Assembly: GCA_964545205.1 (NCBI GenBank) | Contig: CAZJFH010000003.1 | Coordinates: 58,511 to 122,510 of the forward strand | Direction of reading: 5' to 3' | DNA length: 64,000 bases | DNA from: CAZJFH01 sp964545205 | GTDB taxonomy: Bacteria; Pseudomonadota; Alphaproteobacteria; Rhodospirillales; Magnetospirillaceae | Shown: piece by piece, positions 43,903 through 51,413 of the stretch | Numbering within the stretch: the first letter of the stretch is position 1 | Layout of the letters: each line of letters opens with the position of its first letter | Notes under the pieces: generated by a model | Databases searched by the model: none | The model's input: the letters and a program-made list of their open reading frames with translations, nothing else | Told to the model about the DNA's origin: nothing | Position numbers and translations under genes: made by a program

Positions 43903-44946
43903 ATGCCCGTGCCAGACAAGCGCCCCCGGACCTTGCGCAGCGCCGCCGACCTCGTTGCCGCCGGCCTGCTGGCGCCCGAGCAGGCGGCGGCCGCGGAGCG
44001 GGCGGCGCGGACGCTGCCGGTCGCGGTGACCCCGGCGATCCTCGGGCGCATCCTGGCGCCCGACGACGCGGTGGCCCGCCAATTCGTGCCCTCGGCGGCG
44101 GAACTCGAATTCGCACCCGAGGAACTCGCCGACCCGATCGGCGACGACGCGCATACGCCGCTCAAGGGCATCGTCCACCGCTATCCCGACCGCGTGCTGC
44201 TCAAGCCGCTGCTGGTCTGCCCGGTCTATTGCCGGTTCTGCTTCCGGCGCGAGGCGGTCGGCCCCGACGGCGGCGCCCTCAGCGAGGCCGAGCTCGACGC
44301 GGCGCTGGCCTATATCGCGGCGCGGCCGGCGATCTGGGAGGTGATCCTGACCGGCGGCGAGCCGCTGATGCTGGCGCCGGCGAAGCTGGCCATGCTGCTC
44401 GACCGCATCGCCGCGATCCCGCACGTCGCCAGCCTGCGCATCCACACCCGCGTGCCGGTGAGCGATCCCGAGCGGGTGACGCCGGCCCTGCTCGCCGCGC
44501 TGCGGCGCGAGCCGCCGGTGTGGCTGGTGGTCCACTGCAACCATCCGCAGGAGCTCGGCGAGCCGGCCCGGGCCGCGCTGCGGCTGCTCGCCGACGGCGG
44601 CATCCCTCTGCTCGGCCAGACGGTGCTGCTGAAGGGCGTCAACGCCGACGTCGAGACGCTCGACGCGCTGATGCGGGCGCTGGTGCGCAACCGGGTCAAG
44701 CCCTATTACCTGCACCACCCCGACCTGGTGCGCGGCACCGGCCATTTCCGCCTGACCATCGACGAAGGCCGCGACCTGGTGCGCGCATTGCGCGGACGGC
44801 TGTCGGGCATCGCCCAGCCGACCTACGTTCTCGACATTCCCGGCGGCCACGGCAAGGTTCCGGCGGGGCCGTCGTGGGTCGACGACGGGTCGGTCGAGGA
44901 CGGCGCCGGCGGACGGCACCGCTATCCGCCGGACCGCGTTCCCTGA
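43903..44946 (+). CDS. epmB: EF-P (R)-beta-lysylation protein EpmB (lysine 2,3-aminomutase family)
   Basis: EpmB isomerises lysine to beta-lysine by radical SAM/PLP chemistry. The 347 residues show the radical SAM cluster motif CPVYCRFCFRR (near residue 107), the SAM-binding GGEPL, and the C-terminal segment LDIPGGHGKVP that carries the PLP lysine. Short length distinguishes it from catabolic KamA (about 415). It is divergent from epmA. Confidence 0.93.
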   Translation: MPVPDKRPRTLRSAADLVAAGLLAPEQAAAAERAARTLPVAVTPAILGRILAPDDAVARQFVPSAAELEFAPEELADPIGDDAHTPLKGIVHRYPDRVLLKPLLVCPVYCRFCFRREAVGPDGGALSEAELDAALAYIAARPAIWEVILTGGEPLMLAPAKLAMLLDRIAAIPHVASLRIHTRVPVSDPERVTPALLAALRREPPVWLVVHCNHPQELGEPARAALRLLADGGIPLLGQTVLLKGVNADVETLDALMRALVRNRVKPYYLHHPDLVRGTGHFRLTIDEGRDLVRALRGRLSGIAQPTYVLDIPGGHGKVPAGPSWVDDGSVEDGAGGRHRYPPDRVP

Positions 44947-45011
44947 ACTTCGCTTGACAGGCCGCGACCACGTGGCGGCAAATGGGGCCGGACTGGAGTG
45001 AGGGAAACATC

Positions 45012-45320
45012 ATGAATTTCGCGTTCAAGGACACCGGCAGCGGCCTCGACGTCTCGATCGCCGGCCGCTTCACGTTCGCCGACGCCGCGAAGTTCAAGGA
45101 CATACTCGGCCGCATGCCCGAGGCCGCCGGCCGCAGGCTGGTGTTCGACCTGAGCGCGGTCGAGTTCATGGACTCGGCGGCGATGGGCATGCTGCTGCTG
45201 GCCCGCGACACCGCCCGCGACGTCGGCGCCAGGCTGGTTCTGCGCGCACCCTCGGGCCAGGCGCGGCGCATTCTCGACGCCGCCCGTTTCGAGATGCTGT
45301 TCGAACTGGTCGAGGCCTGA
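45012..45320 (+). CDS. STAS-domain protein (anti-sigma factor antagonist type)
   Basis: This 102-residue single STAS domain has the phosphorylatable serine in VEFMDSAAMGMLLLARD (about residue 55), as in SpoIIAA/RsbV. Such proteins bind and release anti-sigma kinases or act in lipid-asymmetry and chemosensory-linked switches. No anti-sigma kinase or phosphatase gene is next to it. A TTGACA at 44954-44959 may be a -35 box, but the matching -10 is poor. Confidence 0.88.
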   Translation: MNFAFKDTGSGLDVSIAGRFTFADAAKFKDILGRMPEAAGRRLVFDLSAVEFMDSAAMGMLLLARDTARDVGARLVLRAPSGQARRILDAARFEMLFELVEA

Positions 45321-45423
45321 GCGGACGCGGCGGCTCCGGCCGCGCTCGCAGTTGCCTCGGGACCGCTTAGCTGCTAGGTTCCGCGCCGACCAATTCCCGG
45401 AAGCCGCTCAGACGGACGATTCG

Positions 45424-45990
45424 ATGAAGATCCAAGCCAACACCATCCGCCCCGGCAACATCATCGAGCACAACGGCCGGCAGTGGGGCGTCCTCAAGAT
45501 CCAGCTGATCCAGCCGGGCAAGGGCGGCGCCTTCATTCAGGTCGAGATGCGCGACATTCGCACCGGCACCAAGACCAACGAGCGCTGGCGCACCGCCGAT
45601 ACCGTCGAGAAGCTGATGGTCGAGGAAAAGGACTGCACCTTCCTGTTCGGCGACGGCGACCTGCTGACCTTCATGGACGCCGAGAGCTTCGAGCAGTTCA
45701 GCGTGCCGCGCGACGTCCTCGGCGACCAGGCCGCCTATCTGCAGGACGGCATGCCGGTCGCGGTCGACTTCGTCGAGGGCTCGCCGGTGTCGGTCAAGCT
45801 GCCCGACAAGGTCACCCTGCAGATCACCGAGGCCGACCCGGTGGTCAAGGGCCAGACGGCCGCCTCGTCGTACAAGCCGGCGATCCTGGAGAACGGCGTG
45901 CGCGTCATGGTGCCGCCCTTCATCGAGACCGGCGAGCGCATCGTCGTCAACACCGGCGACAACACCTACGTCGAACGCGCGAAGGACTGA
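45424..45990 (+). CDS. efp: Elongation factor P
   Basis: EF-P rescues ribosomes stalled at polyproline. The 188-residue protein has the three beta-barrel domains; the tip loop reads IQPGKGGAF with Lys33 as the modification site, the residue lysylated by EpmA/EpmB. Domain III keeps the YVERAKD end. suhB begins after one base (GTG at 45992). Confidence 0.97.
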   Translation: MKIQANTIRPGNIIEHNGRQWGVLKIQLIQPGKGGAFIQVEMRDIRTGTKTNERWRTADTVEKLMVEEKDCTFLFGDGDLLTFMDAESFEQFSVPRDVLGDQAAYLQDGMPVAVDFVEGSPVSVKLPDKVTLQITEADPVVKGQTAASSYKPAILENGVRVMVPPFIETGERIVVNTGDNTYVERAKD

Positions 45991-45991
45991 C

Positions 45992-46786
45992 GTGGCCCTT
46001 CGCTCCCCCCTGATGAACGTGATGACCGCCGCCGCACGCAAGGCGGCGCGCGGTCTGCTGCGCGACTTCGGCGAGGTCGAGCAGTTGCAGGTGTCGATGA
46101 AGGGCACCAGCGACTTCGTCTCGACCGCCGACCTGCGCACCGAGAAGATCCTGCGCCAGGAATTGAAGAAGGCGCGGCCGAATTTCGGCTTCCTGCTCGA
46201 GGAAGGCGGCGAGATCGACGCCGACAAGAGCGAGCGCTGGATCATCGATCCGCTCGACGGCACCACCAACTTCATCCACGGCATCCCGCATTTCGCCATC
46301 TCGGTCGCGCTGCAGCGCGACGCCGAGATCGTCGCCGGCATCATCTACCACCCGCTGACCGACGAGATGTTCGCGTCGGAGAAGGGCGCGGGCACCTTCG
46401 TCAACGAGCGCCGGCTGCGGGTCTCGGCCCGGCGCAAGCTCGACGACGCCGTCGTCGCCACCGGCATTCCGCATCGCGGCCGCGGCGACCACAAGGCGTT
46501 CATGAGGCAGCTCGACGCGGTGATGGCCGAAGTCTCGGGCGTGCGCCGATTCGGCGCGGCGTCGCTGGACCTCGCCTATGTCGCGGCCGGCCGCTGCGAC
46601 GGGTTCTGGGAATCCGGCCTGCAGACCTGGGACGTCGCCGCCGGCGTGCTGATGGTCAAGGAGGCCGGCGGCTATGTCAGCGAGATCGACGGCGGACAGA
46701 ACTTCCTGACCTCGGGCAGCATCCTGGCGGCCAACGACCACCTCCATGGCCCGCTCGGCGACGTCCTGCGGCGGGCCGGCCGCTGA
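45992..46786 (+). CDS. suhB: Inositol monophosphatase family protein (SuhB)
   Basis: This 264-residue Mg-dependent phosphatase has the family's metal motifs: LEEGGEIDA region (Glu), WIIDPLDGTTNFIHGIP (Asp-Pro-Leu-Asp-Gly-Thr), and SGLQTWDVAAGVLMVKEAGG near the C-terminus. SuhB proteins hydrolyse inositol-1-phosphate and in E. coli also join rRNA antitermination. The GTG start follows efp by one base, so they are co-transcribed. Confidence 0.94.
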   Translation: MALRSPLMNVMTAAARKAARGLLRDFGEVEQLQVSMKGTSDFVSTADLRTEKILRQELKKARPNFGFLLEEGGEIDADKSERWIIDPLDGTTNFIHGIPHFAISVALQRDAEIVAGIIYHPLTDEMFASEKGAGTFVNERRLRVSARRKLDDAVVATGIPHRGRGDHKAFMRQLDAVMAEVSGVRRFGAASLDLAYVAAGRCDGFWESGLQTWDVAAGVLMVKEAGGYVSEIDGGQNFLTSGSILAANDHLHGPLGDVLRRAGR

Positions 46787-46893
46787 CCGCCGCGCCGCCG
46801 GGCAGATTGGCGGTTGTCCCACCACCTTCGTATGAGATATCTTCCCTACGAAGCGCGTTCCAATGCGGAGCTCGCTATAGCACGTGCGGATTC

Positions 46894-48150
46894 ATGCGAA
46901 CGCGGCATTTGAGCATCCTGGCGGCCGTCGCGGCAGCCCTTTCGGTGGCCGCTCCGGCGGGCGCGCAGACCGTCATCGGCGGTCGGAACGACGACAGCGT
47001 CTTCGTGGACCGCGGTGTCCTGGAGCAATTGGGACCGCCGCGCACCCTGCCCCAGTTGATGATCAAGGAACCGCCGCAACGCGAAGCCGCGCCGGCCAAG
47101 CCGGCGGAGCCGCGGATCACGCTGACGCCGCCTTCGGCCCCCAAGGCGCCGAAGGCCGTCAAGCCCGCCAAGACCCGGACGGCCAAGGCCAGGCCCGCCC
47201 GACTGCAGGACAAGCCGGCGCCGCAGCCGAAGCCGGCGGTGCCGACCGCGGTCGCCGAAAAGGCGCCGCCCGCCGCCAAGCCCGCCGCCCCCGAACCCGC
47301 CCCCGAGATCAAGACCGCCGCCACAGACCTGCCGGCGTCCGTCGAGACCAAGGCCGCCGAGAGCGAGGCCGCCGAAAGCAAGCTCGCCGAGACAAAGGCC
47401 ACCGAGACAAAGGCCGCCGAGACAAAGGCCGCCGAGGCCGTCGAGCGGACGACGGCGCTCGAACCGGCGGCGGTCGAACCGGCGCCGGTCGCGGCCAGGC
47501 CCGTCGAGGCCGCGCCCGCGGCGAGCGTCGGCGCGCCGGAACCAGCCGCGCCCGCCGCGCCGGCACCGACGCCCGCGCGCCTCGCCGCGGCCGAACCCGC
47601 CGAGCCGGCCTCCGCGCCGAAGGCGGTCGCGGCCGCCGCCGTCGCGCCGCGGCCGGAAGCCCCGCCACCGCCGGCCGAGACCAAGATCGCCGCCGCGGTG
47701 ACGCCGCCGCCGCCGGTGCCGGGCGAACCGCGCGGCCTGGTGCCGCCGAAGATCGCCGATTCGCCGAAGCCCAAGGTGCAGCCGCTGAAGCCGGCCAGCA
47801 TCGCGACCTCGGTCGTCAAGCCGGGCGTCGTCGAAACCGACGGCGCGCTTTCGGTCCGGTTCGCCGGCGGCGCCGCCGACCTGCCGACCGACGCCCATGG
47901 CCCGCTGGAGGCGCTGGCCGAACGCATGGACAAGGACCAGGCCCTCTACGTGCAGCTCATGGCCTATGCCGAGGGCTCGGACACCGAAGCCAGCAAGGCG
48001 CGACGGCTGTCGCTGTCGCGGGCGCTGGCGGTACGCTCGTACCTGATGAACTACGGTGTGCGCAGCACGCGCATCGAGGTTCGCGCTCTGGGCAATCGCG
48101 TTCCCGACGGACCCGGCGACCGCGTCGATCTGGTCGTCGAGAAGCGATAA
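46894..48150 (+). CDS. Secreted OmpA-domain protein with long Ala/Pro/Glu/Lys-rich region
   Basis: The 418-residue protein has a signal peptide (HLSILAAVAAALSVAAPAGA), a low-complexity region of about 260 residues rich in Ala, Pro, Lys and Glu (including repeats of ETKAA), and a C-terminal OmpA-like domain (VRFAGGAADLPTDAHGPLEAL, SLSRALAVRSYLMNYGVRSTRI, GDRVDLVVEK). The usual diaminopimelate-binding Asp is not evident (YAEGSDTEASKARRLSLSR has the acidic residue but is altered). It precedes a MotA/MotB-like pair and probably spans the periplasm with it. Confidence 0.75.
   Translation: MRTRHLSILAAVAAALSVAAPAGAQTVIGGRNDDSVFVDRGVLEQLGPPRTLPQLMIKEPPQREAAPAKPAEPRITLTPPSAPKAPKAVKPAKTRTAKARPARLQDKPAPQPKPAVPTAVAEKAPPAAKPAAPEPAPEIKTAATDLPASVETKAAESEAAESKLAETKATETKAAETKAAEAVERTTALEPAAVEPAPVAARPVEAAPAASVGAPEPAAPAAPAPTPARLAAAEPAEPASAPKAVAAAAVAPRPEAPPPPAETKIAAAVTPPPPVPGEPRGLVPPKIADSPKPKVQPLKPASIATSVVKPGVVETDGALSVRFAGGAADLPTDAHGPLEALAERMDKDQALYVQLMAYAEGSDTEASKARRLSLSRALAVRSYLMNYGVRSTRIEVRALGNRVPDGPGDRVDLVVEKR
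47388..47435 (+). repeat. 15-base tandem repeat in the OmpA-domain gene
   Basis: GCCGAGACAAAGGCC-type units repeat three times in a row with one change, encoding AETKA. They use the codon ACA, which is rare in the surrounding GC-biased genes, so the copies look recently expanded by slippage. Confidence 0.75.
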
Positions 48151-48244
48151 GGTGGGATCGCCTGAAAAACCCCGAGCACCCGCGTATCTCCTAGGGCATA
48201 CTTCCTTTGTGAAGGAGAACAGCGGCAGCCAGCCGTTCCACCAA

Positions 48245-49384
48245 ATGACCCGACCCCACCGATACCTCACCCGCATGGCGCTCTTCCTGGCCGCCGTGGC
48301 CATCGTCGCAGCGCTGCTCTCGCCCGGCATCGTCGCCGCCTTCATGGCCAATCCCGCCTTGAACGGGTTGATCATGGGCGTGCTGCTGCTGGCCATCATC
48401 CTGAACTTCCGCCAGGTGTTCCTGCTCGGGCCCGAAGTGGCTTGGATCGAGAACGCGCGCCGCGGCCATCCGCAGCTTTCGGGCGACAAGGCGCCGCGCC
48501 TGATCGGACCGCTGGCGGCGATGCTGGGCGAGCGGCGCGGCGACCGCTTCGTGATGTCGGCGACGGCGCTGCGATCGGTGCTGGACGCCATCGGCTCGCG
48601 CCTGGACGAATCGCGCGAGATCTCGCGCTACTTCACCGGGCTGCTGATCTTCCTCGGCCTGCTCGGCACCTTCTGGGGCCTGACCCAGACCGTCGGCTCG
48701 ATCAGCGACGTGATCCGCAACCTGACCCTGGCCGGCGACGACTTCGGCACCGCCTTCGAGGGCCTGAAGAGCGGCCTGGAGGCGCCGCTGTCGGGCATGG
48801 GCACGGCGTTCTCGTCGTCGCTGTTCGGCCTCGCCGGCTCCCTGGTCGTCGGCTTCCTCGACCTGCAGGCCGGACAGGCGCAGAACAGTTTCTACACCGA
48901 CCTCGAGGACTGGCTGTCGAGCCAGACCCGGCTCGGCGGCGGCAGCCTGTCGGCCGACGGCGGCGATCACTCGGTGCCGGCCTACATCCAGGCCCTGCTC
49001 GAGCAGACCGCCGAGAGCCTCGACAACCTGCAGCGCATCATCGCCCGCGGCGAGGAAGGCCGCGGCAGCGCCGCCGCCAACATGCGCGCGCTGACCGACA
49101 AGCTGTCGACCCTGACCGACCAGATGCGGGCCGAGCAGAGCCTGATGATCCGTCTGGCCGAGAGCCAGATCGAGATGAAGCCGATGCTGGCAAAGCTGGC
49201 CGAGGCCGCCAGCAGCGGCATCGACGAGGCGACGCGCAGCCATGTGCGCAACATCGACGTGTCGCTGTCGCGGATGGTCGAGGACTCGGCGATCGGCCGC
49301 GACGAGCTGATCCGCGAGATGCGCAGCGAGTTCAAGCTGCTGGCCCGCACCATCGCCGCGATCGCCGAAGAAACGGATCGCTGA
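48245..49384 (+). CDS. MotA/TolQ/ExbB-family proton channel protein
   Basis: The 379-residue protein has membrane segments near residues 10-34 and 37-60 and a conserved channel block YFTGLLIFLGLLGTFWGLTQTVGSI plus GMGTAFSSSLFGLAGSLVVGFLDLQ, the MotA/TolQ pore helices. The C-terminal 170 residues are a long cytoplasmic coiled-coil-like tail. The start is uncertain: ATG at 48245 lacks a good ribosome site, and a GTG at 48209 would add 12 residues. The next gene, two bases on, encodes a MotB-like partner. Likely role: a stator-type ion channel acting on an envelope target. Confidence 0.85.
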   Translation: MTRPHRYLTRMALFLAAVAIVAALLSPGIVAAFMANPALNGLIMGVLLLAIILNFRQVFLLGPEVAWIENARRGHPQLSGDKAPRLIGPLAAMLGERRGDRFVMSATALRSVLDAIGSRLDESREISRYFTGLLIFLGLLGTFWGLTQTVGSISDVIRNLTLAGDDFGTAFEGLKSGLEAPLSGMGTAFSSSLFGLAGSLVVGFLDLQAGQAQNSFYTDLEDWLSSQTRLGGGSLSADGGDHSVPAYIQALLEQTAESLDNLQRIIARGEEGRGSAAANMRALTDKLSTLTDQMRAEQSLMIRLAESQIEMKPMLAKLAEAASSGIDEATRSHVRNIDVSLSRMVEDSAIGRDELIREMRSEFKLLARTIAAIAEETDR

Positions 49385-49386
49385 CC

Positions 49387-50607
49387 ATGCCCGGAATGGG
49401 CCGGCGCCGCCGGCAGTCCGACATCTGGCCCGGTTTCGTCGACGCCTTGTCGGCGCTGCTGATGGTCGTGATCTTCGTGCTGCTGGTGTTCCTGCTGTCG
49501 CAGTTCTATCTCGGCCAGGCGCTGTCGGGCCGCGACCAGGCGCTGGAGCGGCTGTCGCGGCAGATCAACGAGCTGAGCGAACTGCTGTCGCTGGAGCGCA
49601 AGGCCAACGCCGACCTTCGCCTGAACGTCGCTCAACTCTCGTCGGAACTGCAGCAGTCGGTCGCCGAACGCGACCGCCTGGCCGGCGCCGCCGCCGAGGC
49701 CGCCGACCTGCGCGACCGGCTGGCCGCGATGACGGCCCAGGCCGAGTCCGCCAGGGAGCGCACCGGCAACCTGTCGGCGGAGCTGGAGGAAGCGTTCCGC
49801 ACCATCAGCGCCGATCGCGAGACCATCGAGGTGCAGTTGCGCGAGCTGGCGCTGCTGCGCCAGGACATCGCCGCGCTGCGGGCGCTGCGCTCGGACCTCG
49901 AGGCCAAGGTCGCCGAACTGGGTTCGAAGCTCGGCGAAACCGAGGGCCAGCTCACCGAGGAGCGCAAGCTGTCGGAAGAGGCGCGGGCGCACGCCGCCCT
50001 GCTCAACCAGCAGCTCGAGGCGGTCAGGCAGGAGCTGGCGCGGCTGAACGAGGCGCTCGAGGCCTCGGAGAAGCTGGCCGCCGAGCAGAAGATCCAGATC
50101 ACCAATCTCGGCGAACGGCTGAACCAGGCGCTGGCCAGCAAGGTCGAGGAGATGCGCCGCTACCGCTCGGAGTTCTTCGGCAAGCTGCGGGCGCTGCTCG
50201 GCGACAAGCCCGGCATCCGCGTCGAGGGCGACCGTTTCGTGTTCCAGTCGGAACTGCTGTTCAGCTCGGGCTCTGCCGATCTCGACCCCAGCGGCCAGTT
50301 GCAGCTCATGCAGCTCGCGGACACGCTCAAGCAGCTCATCCCGCAGATCCCCGACGAGCTGAACTGGGTGCTGCGCGTCGACGGCCACACCGACAAGGTG
50401 CCGATCTACAATCTGCGCTTCCCCAGCAATTGGGAGCTGTCGACCGCGCGCGCGACCTCGGTCGTGAAGTTCCTGATCTCGCAAGGCATCCCGGCCAACC
50501 GGCTGGCCGCCGCCGGCTTCGGCGAGTTCAATCCGGTCGACACCGGCGAGACGCCCGAGGCGCTGGCCCGCAACCGCCGCATCGAGATCCGCTTCGACCA
50601 GCGCTGA
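49387..50607 (+). CDS. MotB/OmpA-like peptidoglycan-binding protein with long coiled coil
   Basis: The 406-residue protein has one N-terminal membrane helix preceded by DIWPGFVDALSALLMVVIFVLLVFLL; the aspartate at the helix start is the MotB proton-path residue position. A coiled coil (about residues 50-265) follows, then an OmpA-like domain (FSSGSADLDPSGQLQLMQLADTLK, VDGHTDKVPIYN, NWELSTARATSVVKFL). It forms a stator-like pair with the upstream MotA-family gene. The pair differs from flagellar MotAB in its long coiled coil and in the absence of flagellar neighbours. Confidence 0.88.
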   Translation: MPGMGRRRRQSDIWPGFVDALSALLMVVIFVLLVFLLSQFYLGQALSGRDQALERLSRQINELSELLSLERKANADLRLNVAQLSSELQQSVAERDRLAGAAAEAADLRDRLAAMTAQAESARERTGNLSAELEEAFRTISADRETIEVQLRELALLRQDIAALRALRSDLEAKVAELGSKLGETEGQLTEERKLSEEARAHAALLNQQLEAVRQELARLNEALEASEKLAAEQKIQITNLGERLNQALASKVEEMRRYRSEFFGKLRALLGDKPGIRVEGDRFVFQSELLFSSGSADLDPSGQLQLMQLADTLKQLIPQIPDELNWVLRVDGHTDKVPIYNLRFPSNWELSTARATSVVKFLISQGIPANRLAAAGFGEFNPVDTGETPEALARNRRIEIRFDQR

Positions 50608-50619
50608 GAGCGCTGGGCG

Positions 50620-50946
50620 CTAAAGCGTCACGGTAGCGCCGGTCTTCGACGACAGCTCCGCCGCCAGCAGCGCCGTCAGCGCGACCGCGCGGTCCTTGCT
50701 CGCCAGCCAGCGGCCGTCCTCGGGATCGAAATGCCAGGCGCCGCTGACGGGCGAGGACAGCCAGATCTGGCGCATCGCGGCGTGCTTGTTGACGACGTAC
50801 TGGCCGCCGTCGCCGAGATCGACCGTCAGCACCCCGCCCTGCAGGTCGACGTCGACCTCGTCGCCGATCGCGGCGTCGAGAGCGTCGACCAGCTCCTGAA
50901 GCAGGGTGTCGGCGAGAAGATGGAAACGGCTTTCGTCGATGGACAT
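50620..50946 (-). CDS. cyaY: Frataxin-like iron donor protein CyaY
   Basis: CyaY (108 residues) binds iron and regulates Fe-S cluster assembly on IscU/IscS. It shows the acidic first helix (ESRFHLLADTLLQELVDALDAA), the central GGVLTVDLGDGGQYVVNKHAAMRQIWLSSPVSGAWHF and DRAVALTALLAAELS. The ATG at 50946 is chosen; a GTG two codons upstream is open. It is divergent from rpmE. Confidence 0.92.
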   Translation of the reverse strand: MSIDESRFHLLADTLLQELVDALDAAIGDEVDVDLQGGVLTVDLGDGGQYVVNKHAAMRQIWLSSPVSGAWHFDPEDGRWLASKDRAVALTALLAAELSSKTGATVTL

Positions 50947-51011
50947 GCTCACCCCCGGGCTGACCTCGCCGGGTTATGGCACGCGCCGGCGGGCGCCGCA
51001 ACCGCAGGGTC

Positions 51012-51040
51012 TTGCACCGGCCGGCGCGGTCCGTTATATA
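51012..51040 (+). promoter_or_regulatory. Sigma-70-type promoter for rpmE
   Basis: TTGCAC (51012-51017), exactly 17 bases, TATATA (51035-51040), ending 28 bases before the rpmE ATG. Box quality and position fit a strong ribosomal-protein promoter. Confidence 0.75.
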
Positions 51041-51068
51041 CGGCGCTTCGGTTTCGGGAGCAGCAGCA

Positions 51069-51290
51069 ATGAAGAGCGATATTCATCCGGATTATCACGA
51101 GATCACGGTCGTCATGACCGACGGCAGCGAGTTCAAGACCCGCTCGACGTACGGCAAGCCGGGTGACACGCTGCGGCTGGACATCGATCCCAAGTCGCAT
51201 CCGGCGTGGACCGGCGTGCACCGCCTGGTCGACACCGGCGGCCAGCTTGCCAAGTTCAAGAAGCGCTTCGCGAATTTCGGCATCAAGTAA
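51069..51290 (+). CDS. rpmE: 50S ribosomal protein L31 (cysteine-free)
   Basis: The 73-residue protein begins MKSDIHPDYHEITVVMTDG, the typical alphaproteobacterial L31. It contains no cysteine, so it lacks the CxxC zinc knuckle of the zinc-dependent form. It has its own promoter and terminator and lies apart from other ribosomal genes, as usual. Confidence 0.96.
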   Translation: MKSDIHPDYHEITVVMTDGSEFKTRSTYGKPGDTLRLDIDPKSHPAWTGVHRLVDTGGQLAKFKKRFANFGIK

Positions 51291-51314
51291 GGCCGAAATC
51301 GCCGAAATCAGTGA

Positions 51315-51350
51315 CGAACGGCGGGCCGGACGGTCCGCCGTTCGCGTTTT
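51315..51350 (+). terminator. Rho-independent terminator after rpmE
   Basis: CGAACGGCGG (51315-51324) pairs with CCGCCGTTCG (51335-51344); three more inner pairs (one G-U) leave a GGAC loop. TTTT lies at 51347-51350. The stem has about 13 pairs. Confidence 0.9.
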
Positions 51351-51413
51351 GCGTACGCGTTGGCGGTTCCGCCTGATACACTTGCCCCCGTCTGCCGCAG
51401 CGGATGGCAGCGC

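Noticed and set aside
48245..50607. MotA-like plus MotB/OmpA-like pair as the ZorA/ZorB core of a Zorya anti-phage system
   Set aside because: No ZorC/ZorD helicase or ZorE nuclease gene is next to it; neighbours are an OmpA-domain protein and cyaY, and the pair sits in ordinary housekeeping context.
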